Position numbers and translations under genes: made by a program
Notes under the pieces: generated by a model
Database searches by the model: none
The model's input: the letters and a program-made list of their open reading frames with translations, nothing else
What the model was told of the DNA's origin: nothing
Assembly: GCF_001421515.1 (NCBI RefSeq)
Contig: NZ_LMKM01000033.1
Location: forward strand, 260,011-324,010
DNA length: 64,000 nucleotides
Direction: 5' to 3'
Source: Pedobacter sp. Leaf216
GTDB lineage: Bacteria > Bacteroidota > Bacteroidia > Sphingobacteriales > Sphingobacteriaceae
Shown here: positions 1-7,744 of the stretch, piece by piece
Layout: every line of letters begins with the position of its first letter
How positions within the stretch are numbered: the stretch's first letter is position 1

Positions 1-1117
1 GAAAGAAGGTGCTACTTTATTATATTCTCACGGTTTTAATATTGTGGAAGAAGGCATGCAGATCCGCAAAGATTTAACCGTTATCATGGTTGCGCCTAAA
101 TGCCCTGGTAGCGAGGTTAGAGCAGAATATGTGCGTGGTTTTGGAGTTCCGACATTAATTGCAGTTCACCCTGAAAACGACCCACAAGGTAAAGGATTGG
201 CACAAGCAAAAGCATATTGCGCAGGTACAGGTGGCCACAGAGCTGGTGTACTAAAATCATCATTCGTAGCTGAGGTAAAATCAGATTTAATGGGTGAGCA
301 AACCATCCTTTGTGGTTTATTGCAAACAGGATCAATCCTATCTTTCGATAAAATGGTAGAAAAAGGAATTGATGCAGGTTACGCTTCTAAATTGGTTCAA
401 TATGGCGTTGAAGTGATTACCGAAGCCTTAAAACAAGGTGGTATTACAGCCATGATGGATAGATTGAGCAATGTTGCTAAAATCAAAGCTTTCGAAATTT
501 CAGAAGAATTGAAAGACATCATGCGTCCATTGTTCCAAAAACACCAGGATGATATTATGAGTGGCGAATTTAGTCGCACCATGATGGAAGATTGGGCAAA
601 TGGAGATACAAATTTATTAAAATGGAGAGCTGAAACAGGCGAAACTGCATTCGAAAAAACGCCGGCTGGTGATGTTAAAATCGGTGAGCAGGAATATTTT
701 GATAACTATACTTTAATGGTTGCTTTTGTACGCGCGGGTGTTGAATTGGCCTTCGAAACAATGGTACAGGCAGGTATTAAACCAGAATCTGCTTATTACG
801 AATCGTTACACGAAACACCACTTATTGCAAACACCATTGCACGTAAAAAACTGTTCGAAATGAACCGTGTAATTTCTGATACTGCTGAATATGGTTGTTA
901 TTTGTTCGATCAGGCTTGTAAACCACTTTTAGGCGATTTCATGAAAAAAGTAGATACCGATTTAGTAGGTAAAAACTTTAATGAAGGCAAAGATGGAGCT
1001 GTTGATAACAGAAAATTAATCGACATCAACGAGGCTATCCGTTCTCACGAAGTAGAGCAAATTGGCGCAACCTTGCGTAAAGCAATGACGGCAATGAAAG
1101 CGATTAAAACAGCATAA
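1..1117 (+). CDS. ilvC: Ketol-acid reductoisomerase, long class II form (5' truncated by window)
   Basis: This enzyme makes dihydroxy-isovalerate and dihydroxy-methylvalerate (second common step of valine/isoleucine synthesis) using NADPH and Mg2+. The frame is open from base 2, through SHGFN and the GTG at 44, so the window edge cuts the gene; about 371 residues remain of a family length near 490, and the N-terminal nucleotide-binding domain is largely missing. The metal-binding segment KSDLMGEQTILCG and the second-domain YYESLHE are present, and the total C-terminal length fits the duplicated knotted domain of the class II (E. coli-like) form. It is the first visible gene of an ilv-leu series on the + strand. 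Confident. Confidence 0.96.
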   Translation, partial: KEGATLLYSHGFNIVEEGMQIRKDLTVIMVAPKCPGSEVRAEYVRGFGVPTLIAVHPENDPQGKGLAQAKAYCAGTGGHRAGVLKSSFVAEVKSDLMGEQTILCGLLQTGSILSFDKMVEKGIDAGYASKLVQYGVEVITEALKQGGITAMMDRLSNVAKIKAFEISEELKDIMRPLFQKHQDDIMSGEFSRTMMEDWANGDTNLLKWRAETGETAFEKTPAGDVKIGEQEYFDNYTLMVAFVRAGVELAFETMVQAGIKPESAYYESLHETPLIANTIARKKLFEMNRVISDTAEYGCYLFDQACKPLLGDFMKKVDTDLVGKNFNEGKDGAVDNRKLIDINEAIRSHEVEQIGATLRKAMTAMKAIKTA

Positions 1118-1120
1118 CCT

Positions 1121-1220
1121 CACCCCTAAATCCCCTCTCCTAAAAGAGAGGTGACTTTGGACAGGTCTTATAAAAATAAATAATTACAAACTTAAATTCC
1201 CCCTTTAGGGGGCTAGGGGG
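1121..1220. repeat. Two copies of the CCCCTTTAGGGG-type palindromic element between ilvC and leuC
   Basis: Bases 1121-1160 (CACCCCTAAATCCCCT followed by an AGAGAGG half) and 1199-1220 (CCCCCTTTAGGGGGC then TAGGGGG) are related short palindromes. Further copies lie at 2632-2655, 2694-2717 and 12122-12149. The second copy ends four bases before the leuC ATG, so its final AGGGGG may act as a ribosome-binding sequence. The repetition is seen directly; the ribosomal role is inference. Confidence 0.75.
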
Positions 1221-1224
1221 TAAA

Positions 1225-2631
1225 ATGTCAAAAACATTAGTAGAAAAAATTTGGGATGCTCACGTTGTAAAAAGTGAAGAAGGATTTCCTGATATTTTAT
1301 ACATTGATACACACTTAATACACGAGGTAACCTCTCCACAGGCATTTGATGGCTTGCGTAAAAGAGGTTTACCTGTTTTCAGACCAAAGCAAACTGTAGC
1401 CACTGCTGATCATAACGTGCCTACGTTAAATCAATTGCTGCCCATTAAAGAAGAGCTTTCGCGCTATCAGGTAGATATGCTTACCAAAAACTGTGCAGAA
1501 TTCGGAATAGAATTATATGGTTTAGGGCATCCTTTTCAAGGCATTGTACATGTTATCGGCCCTGAATTGGGCATTACATTACCGGGTAAAACAATGGTTT
1601 GCGGCGATAGTCACACCTCAACTCATGGTGCTTTTGGTGCCATTGCATTTGGTATCGGTACTTCTCAGGTAGAGCAGGTTTTTGCAACACAATGTTTGTT
1701 GCAGTCTAAACCTAAAACCATGAAAATTGAAGTTAATGGCGAACTCGGAAAAGGCGTTGGTGCGAAAGACATTATATTATACATTATAGCCAAAATTTCT
1801 GCCGCTGGTGGTACAGGTTATTTTATCGAATATGCAGGTTCGGCAATTGAAGCTTTGAGTATGGAAGCCCGGATGACGATCTGTAACATGAGTATCGAAA
1901 TGGGTGCACGTGGTGGATTAATTGCACCAGATCAAACCACTTTCGATTACATTAAAGGAAGAGAATTTGCTCCCACAGGCGAAGAGTGGGATAAGGCATT
2001 GGCTTATTGGAAAACATTATATAGCGATGCTGACGCTAAGTTCGACAGCGTTTTAACATTCGATGCCGCAGATATTGCACCAATGATTACTTATGGTACA
2101 AACCCTGGCATGGGAATGGGCATTCAGGAACATATTCCAGCCACTGGCGCACAACCGGAAAAAGAAAAACTCTCGTACCAGAAAGCTTTGGATTACATGG
2201 GTTTTGACGATGATTCTTCATTAATAGGAAAACCTGTTGATTATGTTTTTATTGGAAGTTGCACCAACTCACGCATTGAAGATTTACGCGAAGTTGCCGA
2301 TTTTGTTAAAGATAAACGCAAAGCAGATAATGTTACCGTTTGGATTGTTCCAGGTTCGAAACAAGTAGAACAACAAGCTAAAAACGAAGGTTTGGACAAA
2401 ATTTTTGAAGCTGCTGGTTTTCAATTACGCGAACCAGGCTGTAGTGCTTGCTTGGGCATGAACGAAGATAAAATCCCGGCTGGTAAATATTGTGTATCAA
2501 CTTCGAACAGAAACTTTGAAGGCAGACAAGGGCAAAATGCACGTACGCTATTGGCCAGTCCACTTACAGCAGCAGCAGCAGCCGTAACAGGAAGAATAAC
2601 CGACGTAAGGGAATTTCTGGAGAAAGCTTAA
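1225..2631 (+). CDS. leuC: 3-isopropylmalate dehydratase large subunit
   Basis: LeuC pairs with LeuD to isomerise 2-isopropylmalate to 3-isopropylmalate in leucine synthesis. The 468-residue product matches the usual length (about 466). The aconitase-type 4Fe-4S ligands are visible as FIGSCTNSR and GCSACLG (CxxC) in the C-terminal third, and CGDSHTSTHGAFG near residue 130 is the family active-site segment. The ATG at 1225 gives the standard MSKTLVEKIWD start. It lies about 107 bases after ilvC, a gap filled by palindromic repeats, and is followed by a small gene before leuD, so the large and small subunits are not adjacent here. Confident. Confidence 0.97.
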   Translation: MSKTLVEKIWDAHVVKSEEGFPDILYIDTHLIHEVTSPQAFDGLRKRGLPVFRPKQTVATADHNVPTLNQLLPIKEELSRYQVDMLTKNCAEFGIELYGLGHPFQGIVHVIGPELGITLPGKTMVCGDSHTSTHGAFGAIAFGIGTSQVEQVFATQCLLQSKPKTMKIEVNGELGKGVGAKDIILYIIAKISAAGGTGYFIEYAGSAIEALSMEARMTICNMSIEMGARGGLIAPDQTTFDYIKGREFAPTGEEWDKALAYWKTLYSDADAKFDSVLTFDAADIAPMITYGTNPGMGMGIQEHIPATGAQPEKEKLSYQKALDYMGFDDDSSLIGKPVDYVFIGSCTNSRIEDLREVADFVKDKRKADNVTVWIVPGSKQVEQQAKNEGLDKIFEAAGFQLREPGCSACLGMNEDKIPAGKYCVSTSNRNFEGRQGQNARTLLASPLTAAAAAVTGRITDVREFLEKA

Positions 2632-2655
2632 CCCCTAAATCCCCTAGAGGGACTT
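2632..2655. repeat. CCCCTAAATCCCCT palindromic element directly after leuC
   Basis: The element begins one base after the leuC stop and ends about six bases before the next ATG. It belongs to the same family as the copies at 1121, 1199 and 2694. Confidence 0.65.
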
Positions 2656-2661
2656 AACAAG

Positions 2662-3006
2662 ATGAATAATAATACTACCAGCACTCAATCAAAAGCCCCT
2701 TTAAGGGGGTTGGGGGTTCTAGAAGTTGCCATATTAAATGTAAAAGCCGGTTTATCGGCTGATTTTGAAATAGCTTTTAGCGAAGCACAAAAAATCATTT
2801 CCTCGATGGAAGGTTACATTTCGCATCAGCTTCAGAAATGTGTAGAGGTAGAAAACAAATATATTCTGCTGGTAAACTGGGAAACACTGGAGGCACATAC
2901 CGAAGGTTTCAGAGGATCAACAGCATACCAGGAATGGAAAAAGTTATTGCACCACTTTTATGATCCTTTCCCAACAGTTGAACACTTTACCAAGGTAGAA
3001 GGCTAA
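2662..3006 (+). CDS. Antibiotic biosynthesis monooxygenase (ABM) domain protein
   Basis: A 114-residue protein with a ferredoxin-like ABM fold pattern: VAILNVKAGLSADFEIAFSE, then a central strand around SHQLQKC, and LLVNWETLEAHTEGFR. Family members are small dimeric oxygenases or detoxification proteins; the substrate is unknown. The ABM domain proper begins near residue 20 (VLEVAILNVKAG). The preceding residues KAPLRGLG are encoded by a copy of the CCCCTTTAAGGGGG repeat (2694-2717), so the N-terminal extension appears repeat-derived. It sits between leuC and leuD, probably co-transcribed. No obvious leucine-pathway role. Confidence 0.82.
   Translation: MNNNTTSTQSKAPLRGLGVLEVAILNVKAGLSADFEIAFSEAQKIISSMEGYISHQLQKCVEVENKYILLVNWETLEAHTEGFRGSTAYQEWKKLLHHFYDPFPTVEHFTKVEG
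2694..2717. repeat. CCCCTTTAAGGGGG element inside a coding region
   Basis: This copy of the interspersed palindrome lies within the 5' end of the ABM-domain gene and is read in frame as APLRGLGV. See the matching copies at 1199 and 2632. Confidence 0.7.
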
Positions 3007-3084
3007 AGGTTTATAGTAAATATTAAATCAATGAAAATCACCTCAATTGGTGAAATCATTTAATCTGTGTAATCATCATTAATA

Positions 3085-3669
3085 ATGAAAAAATTCACAA
3101 AGTTAACATCGGCAGTAGTGCCATTAAATATAGAAAACATCGATACCGATCAGATCATCCCTGCAAGGTTTCTAAAAGCAACCACCCGCGAAGGCTTCGG
3201 AGAAAACTTGTTCCGCGATTGGCGTTATGAAAACGATAACCAGCCCAAAGCTGATTTCGTGATGAACAACCCAACCTATAGCGGTCAGGTTTTAGTGGCA
3301 GGAAAAAACTTTGGTTGTGGTAGTAGCCGTGAGCATGCCGCATGGGCTATTCAAGATGCTGGTTTTGATGCCGTAATCAGCAGCTTTTTTGCAGATATTT
3401 TTAAGGGTAATGCCTTAAATAATGGTTTATTGCCCATTCAAGTGAGCGAAGAATTCTTATCGCAGATTTTCCAGGCGGTTGATCAAAATCCAAAATCAGC
3501 ATTAGAAGTTGATTTAGAAAACCAAACCGTTACCATTATCGAAACCGGGGCTACTGAATCATTCGAGATCAATCCTTACAAAAAATCATGCTTGATTAAC
3601 GGTTATGATGATATCGATTTCATCTTAAATCAAAAACAATTAATTAAAGAATTCGAACAAGCAAGATAA
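3085..3669 (+). CDS. leuD: 3-isopropylmalate dehydratase small subunit
   Basis: LeuD is the swivel-domain subunit of isopropylmalate isomerase. The 194-residue protein has the family start MKKFTKLTSAVVPLNIENI, the NIDTDQIIPARF segment, and GKNFGCGSSREHAAWA around residues 73-88. The length agrees with other bacterial LeuD proteins (about 200). Its stop codon overlaps the next ATG by one base (TAATG at 3667-3671), which indicates translational coupling to the downstream ABC protein. Confident. Confidence 0.97.
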   Translation: MKKFTKLTSAVVPLNIENIDTDQIIPARFLKATTREGFGENLFRDWRYENDNQPKADFVMNNPTYSGQVLVAGKNFGCGSSREHAAWAIQDAGFDAVISSFFADIFKGNALNNGLLPIQVSEEFLSQIFQAVDQNPKSALEVDLENQTVTIIETGATESFEINPYKKSCLINGYDDIDFILNQKQLIKEFEQAR

Positions 3670-5132
3670 TGTTTAAGCCATTCGTTCACATACAGCATTT
3701 AAATTTAAGTTACCACAACAAGGTGGTGCTAAAGGATTTGTATTGGGAAATGAATATTACCGAAAACTATGTAATTGGCGGTAAAAGCGGAACAGGAAAA
3801 ACTTCTTTAGCCAAAGCAATTGCAGGTTTAATATCAGCTCAGGGAAGTATTGAGATTGATTTTGATGCTTTGAGTAAGCTTCCAAAAGAAGTGCTTTATG
3901 TAGATAGCTGGTATCAGTTTAAAAACCTCGAAGGAGTTGCCAATTTTTATTACCAACAACGTTATACCAGTCAGCAGGCTAAAGATACATTAACCGTTCA
4001 TGCAGAATTGGTTGGTTATGGTAAAGAAAAAGGCTTACACTTCGATCAGGTTGAACCAATTTTAGAAGCCTTAGGCTTTGCAACATTTGCCAGTTCGCAA
4101 TTGATCGAATTATCAAGCGGAGAGCATAAAAAACTGCAACTCGTTAAAGCCTTATGGTTAAAACCGCAATTGTTGATCATCGATCAGCCTTATACCGGTT
4201 TAGATGCAGCTTCGCGCAAAAATCTGAACATTTTACTAGATCATATTGCAGAAGAAGGTGTTCAATTGATTTTAATTTGCAACGATATTGAATTACCAAA
4301 CTGTATAACATCTTTTGCCGAAATAAGAGATGGGAAATTAGTTAAAGTAGATGCTTTAGAAAGTTTAGCTTATGAAATCCATTTAAGAGAGATTCCACAA
4401 TTCTTAAAAGAATCGCCTGTTTACAGCTCCCAAAATATTGTAAAAATGGTTAATGTAAACATCAGCTATGGCGAGAAACAGGTACTAAAAAATATCAACT
4501 GGGAAGTTAAGGCAGGAGAAAAATGGCTTTTACAAGGCCATAACGGTTCAGGAAAATCCACTTTGTTGAGTTTAGTAAATGGCGATCATCCACAATCTTA
4601 TGCCAACGAACTTTATTTATTTGGCAACAGAAGAGGAAGCGGTGAAAGCATTTGGGATATTAAACAACATATTGGCTTAATTTCGCCAGAGTTTCACTGG
4701 TATTTTGATGCCTCTGCAACTGTATGGCAAAGTATTGCCTCAGGTTTTTATGATACCGTAGGTTTGTTTCAGCAGTTGCCATATACCAAAAGCAGCCAGG
4801 TTGATGAACTGGTAGCATATTTTGGCCTTACCGAAAACAAAAATGAATTATTAACCGCACTTCCTCTCGGTAAACAGCGATTGGTACTTTTAGCGCGGAC
4901 GATTATAAAAAATCCGGAACTATTAATTCTGGATGAACCTTGCCAGGGTTTAGACCAACAGCAAACACAACATTTTAACCAGTTGGTTGATGAATTGTGC
5001 AGCAATGGAATGACCTTAATTTATGTTGGCCACTTTGAATCGCAGCTGCCAACCTGCATTGAAAAAAGAATATTGTTAGAAAAAGGCGAAGTAAAAGTCG
5101 TCGAAAGTTTAAACACAGAAATATTAAGCTGA
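3669..5132 (+). CDS. Tandem ABC ATPase, ModF/PhrA-like
   Basis: A 487-residue soluble protein with two ABC ATPase domains and no membrane segment, close in length to E. coli ModF. Domain 1: Walker A GGKSGTGKTS (residues 37-46), signature LSSGEHKK, Walker B LLIIDQP. Domain 2: Walker A GHNGSGKST near residue 290, signature region ALPLGKQRL, Walker B LLILDEPCQGLD. Glutamine replaces the catalytic glutamate in domain 1, and the domain 2 signature is degenerate, so one of the two composite sites should be weak. It overlaps leuD by one base and precedes leuB by about 108 bases. Its role in a leucine operon is unknown; ModF's own function is also poorly defined. Confidence 0.88.
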   Translation: MFKPFVHIQHLNLSYHNKVVLKDLYWEMNITENYVIGGKSGTGKTSLAKAIAGLISAQGSIEIDFDALSKLPKEVLYVDSWYQFKNLEGVANFYYQQRYTSQQAKDTLTVHAELVGYGKEKGLHFDQVEPILEALGFATFASSQLIELSSGEHKKLQLVKALWLKPQLLIIDQPYTGLDAASRKNLNILLDHIAEEGVQLILICNDIELPNCITSFAEIRDGKLVKVDALESLAYEIHLREIPQFLKESPVYSSQNIVKMVNVNISYGEKQVLKNINWEVKAGEKWLLQGHNGSGKSTLLSLVNGDHPQSYANELYLFGNRRGSGESIWDIKQHIGLISPEFHWYFDASATVWQSIASGFYDTVGLFQQLPYTKSSQVDELVAYFGLTENKNELLTALPLGKQRLVLLARTIIKNPELLILDEPCQGLDQQQTQHFNQLVDELCSNGMTLIYVGHFESQLPTCIEKRILLEKGEVKVVESLNTEILS

Positions 5133-5139
5133 TGCAAGC

Positions 5140-5203
5140 TTAGCCACAGAAACACGGTGAACACGGAAACAAAATTTTCTGTGATTTATATGCTTCCGTG
5201 GCA
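5140..5203. repeat. Imperfect palindromic repeat upstream of leuB
   Basis: The arms GCCACAGAAACACGG and CTTCCGTGGC, with ACAAAATTTTCTGTG in the middle, form an imperfect inverted repeat between the ABC gene and leuB. Related CACAAAG/CACGG tracts occur at 15889-15972. Confidence 0.5.
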
Positions 5204-5240
5204 ACCAATAAGCAATTGCAAAGCAAAAGAGGAGTAAACA

Positions 5241-6332
5241 ATGAAGAAGAACATTTTAGTAATACCTGGAGATGGTATCGGACCCGAAGTTACCACTTGG
5301 GGAAAAGCAGCATTAGAAAAAATTGGCGAAATTTTCGGACATGAATTTACGTTCGAAGAAGCTTTAATGGGCCATGCGGCCATTGAAGTTACAGGCGAGC
5401 CATTACCTGATGAAACTTTGGAAAAAGCAAGACAAAGTGATGCAATCCTTTTTGGTGCAATTGGCCATGCCAAGTACGATAACGACCCAAGTTTAAAAGT
5501 TCGACCGGAACAAGGTTTATTAAAAATCCGTAAAGAACTGGGTTTATTTGCCAACCTCCGCCCGATATTACTATTTGATGAACTTCTTCAGGCATCAAGC
5601 ATAAAACCAGAAATTTTAAGAGGCACCGATATTTTATTCTTCCGCGAATTAACTGGAGATGTATATTTCGGCGAAAAAACACGCTCAGAAGATCGCAATA
5701 CTGCTTCAGATTTAATGATTTATCACCGCTATGAGGTAGAACGCATTGCGCATAAAGCTTACCAGGCGGCCCAGCAACGTAACAAAAGATTATGTTCAGT
5801 AGATAAAGCAAATGTTTTGGAAAGTTCGCGCTTATGGCGCGAAACCGTTCAGGAAATTGCAAAACAATACCCTGATGTAGAAACTGAACACATGTTTATT
5901 GATAATGCAGCCATGCAATTGATTAAAAATCCTAAAAAATTCGACGTGGTTTTAACTGCCAATTTATTTGGAGATATTTTAACAGATGAGGCCTCGCAAA
6001 TTGCAGGATCGATGGGTATGCTGGCCTCGGCATCTGTAGGCGAAAGCACAGGTTTTTTCGAACCCATTCACGGTTCCGCACACGATATTGCAGGCAAAGA
6101 TTTAGCCAATCCATTGGCTTCTATCCTATCGGCAGCATTAATGTTAGAAATTGGTTTCGGCCTAAAAGAAGAAGCCAAATTACTGGTTGATACCATCGAT
6201 CAGGTTTTGAAAGATGGTTTTAGAACACACGATATTGCCGACCAAAACACAAACCGATTTAAAGTTTTAGGCACAGCCGAAATGGGCAAATTGGTACTTA
6301 AATTCTTATCCCAAAAATTAATCACATCCTAA
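5241..6332 (+). CDS. leuB: 3-isopropylmalate dehydrogenase
   Basis: LeuB oxidises and decarboxylates 3-isopropylmalate with NAD+. The 363-residue protein begins ILVIPGDGIGPEV, has the substrate segment LRPI, the metal/substrate segment MFIDNAAMQLI and the cofactor region GFFEPIHGSAHDIAGK, all family hallmarks. A good Shine-Dalgarno-like GAGGAG lies seven bases before the ATG, rare in this window. It follows a repeat-filled gap and is followed after ten bases by leuA, so leuB-leuA form a tight pair. Confident. Confidence 0.97.
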   Translation: MKKNILVIPGDGIGPEVTTWGKAALEKIGEIFGHEFTFEEALMGHAAIEVTGEPLPDETLEKARQSDAILFGAIGHAKYDNDPSLKVRPEQGLLKIRKELGLFANLRPILLFDELLQASSIKPEILRGTDILFFRELTGDVYFGEKTRSEDRNTASDLMIYHRYEVERIAHKAYQAAQQRNKRLCSVDKANVLESSRLWRETVQEIAKQYPDVETEHMFIDNAAMQLIKNPKKFDVVLTANLFGDILTDEASQIAGSMGMLASASVGESTGFFEPIHGSAHDIAGKDLANPLASILSAALMLEIGFGLKEEAKLLVDTIDQVLKDGFRTHDIADQNTNRFKVLGTAEMGKLVLKFLSQKLITS

Positions 6333-6342
6333 ACTTAAGATT

Positions 6343-7503
6343 ATGATTCACGACCCGAACAAAGTTTATATTTTCGACACGACATTGCGTGACGGCGAGC
6401 AGGTTCCAGGCTGCCAGTTAGATACAAACCAAAAAGTAGAAATCGCTAAATCACTTGAGCTTTTAGGTGTTGATGTGATTGAAGCAGGTTTCCCGGTATC
6501 TAGTCCCGGAGATTTTAATAGCGTAATCGAATTGTCAAAAGCGGTAACCAACCCGATTATCTGCGCATTAACCCGTGCAAATAAAAATGATATCGATGTT
6601 GCTGCAGATGCCTTACGCTATGCAAAAAGACCGCGTATCCACACCGGAATCGGTTCTTCTGATTTCCATATCAAACATAAATTTAACAGTACCCGCGAAG
6701 AAATTTTAGAACGTGCTGTTGAAGCCGTAAGGTATTCGAAAAAATTTGTAGAAGATGTTGAGTTTTATGCAGAAGATGCAGGCCGTGCAGATATTGAATT
6801 TTTAGCTAAAATGGTCGAAGCAGTAATTGCTGCAGGTGCAACTGTGGTAAATATTCCAGATACCAACGGTTATTGCTTGCCTGATCAGTATGGCTCTAAA
6901 ATTCTTTACTTAAAAGAAAACGTAAAAAATATCGATAAAGCTATAATCTCGGTGCATTGCCACAACGATTTAGGCTTGGCTACAGCAAACTCTATTGCTG
7001 GCTTACAAAATGGTGCCCGCCAGGTAGAATGTACCATTAACGGCATTGGAGAGCGCGCAGGCAATACATCTATGGAAGAAGTCGTCATGATTTTAAAAAC
7101 GCATAAGATTTTGGGGTTAAACACTCAAATTGATGCTACCCGTTTTTATGAAATGAGCCATATGGTACGTAACCAAATGAATATGCCAGTACAACCAAAT
7201 AAAGCAATTGTTGGTGGAAACGCATTTTCTCATAGTTCCGGTATCCACCAGGATGGTTTCTTAAAAAATCGTGAAAACTACGAAATCATTAAACCCGAAG
7301 ATGTTGGTTTCCCCGATGCAACAATTGTATTAACAGCAAGAAGCGGTCGCCATGCACTAAAACACCATTTAGACCGTTTAGGCCATAAATTGGAAAAAGA
7401 TCATTTAGATATTGTTTACAAACAGTTTTTGGTTTTAGCCGATGGCAAACAAGGCATTAACGATTATGATTTAAACCAATTGGTTGCTTTACATTTGGCG
7501 TAA
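6343..7503 (+). CDS. leuA: 2-isopropylmalate synthase, short form without C-terminal regulatory domain
   Basis: LeuA condenses acetyl-CoA and 2-oxoisovalerate, the committed step to leucine. The HMGL-like catalytic barrel is clear: FDTTLRDGEQVPGC at residues 10-23, VSVHCHNDLG-type metal site (SVHCHNDLGLATANS), and the C-terminal linker SGIHQDGFLKN. At 386 residues it ends where the leucine-binding regulatory domain of the E. coli-type 520-residue enzyme would begin. Context in a complete leu cluster argues for LeuA rather than homocitrate or citramalate synthase. Loss of allosteric inhibition by leucine is inferred from length only. Confidence 0.94.
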   Translation: MIHDPNKVYIFDTTLRDGEQVPGCQLDTNQKVEIAKSLELLGVDVIEAGFPVSSPGDFNSVIELSKAVTNPIICALTRANKNDIDVAADALRYAKRPRIHTGIGSSDFHIKHKFNSTREEILERAVEAVRYSKKFVEDVEFYAEDAGRADIEFLAKMVEAVIAAGATVVNIPDTNGYCLPDQYGSKILYLKENVKNIDKAIISVHCHNDLGLATANSIAGLQNGARQVECTINGIGERAGNTSMEEVVMILKTHKILGLNTQIDATRFYEMSHMVRNQMNMPVQPNKAIVGGNAFSHSSGIHQDGFLKNRENYEIIKPEDVGFPDATIVLTARSGRHALKHHLDRLGHKLEKDHLDIVYKQFLVLADGKQGINDYDLNQLVALHLA

Positions 7504-7744
7504 CCCTTTTAGGGTTTAGTGGTAAGAGGTTAGCGTTTAAATTTAACGCATTGACTTAAGTTCTCTAAACCTGATCCGATAGCTAAAGGATGAATGGGCA
7601 TGAAGCGCAGCTGAATAAAATGTAAAGCAGAACAGCTGCAACCAATGGAATACCAAACCCTGCTTTACAAAAAAATGAAAGAGAATATCAGTGCTGCTCA
7701 TCAATACTTAACACACTGAACTAACTCTACCCGATACTAAAACA
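7504..7744 (+). other. leuA-ilvA intergenic region with an inverted repeat
   Basis: This 241-base gap holds a small AACCCTTTTAGGGTT hairpin at the leuA stop and a 9-bp inverted repeat (TGTAAAGCA at 7621-7629 with TGCTTTACA at 7661-7669). Part of 7567-7590 resembles the interspersed CTGATCCGATAGCTAAAGGA repeat type. I see no gene, no T-run terminator and no clear promoter element. Confidence 0.45.

Noticed and set aside
3669..5132. Assignment of the tandem ABC protein as a dedicated leucine transporter
   Set aside because: There is no membrane domain or permease in the operon; the layout fits the ModF-like soluble group.
7504..7744. A leader peptide or T-box/riboswitch before ilvA
   Set aside because: No run of Ile codons, no T-box motif and no T-run terminator found; only a 9-bp inverted repeat is visible.
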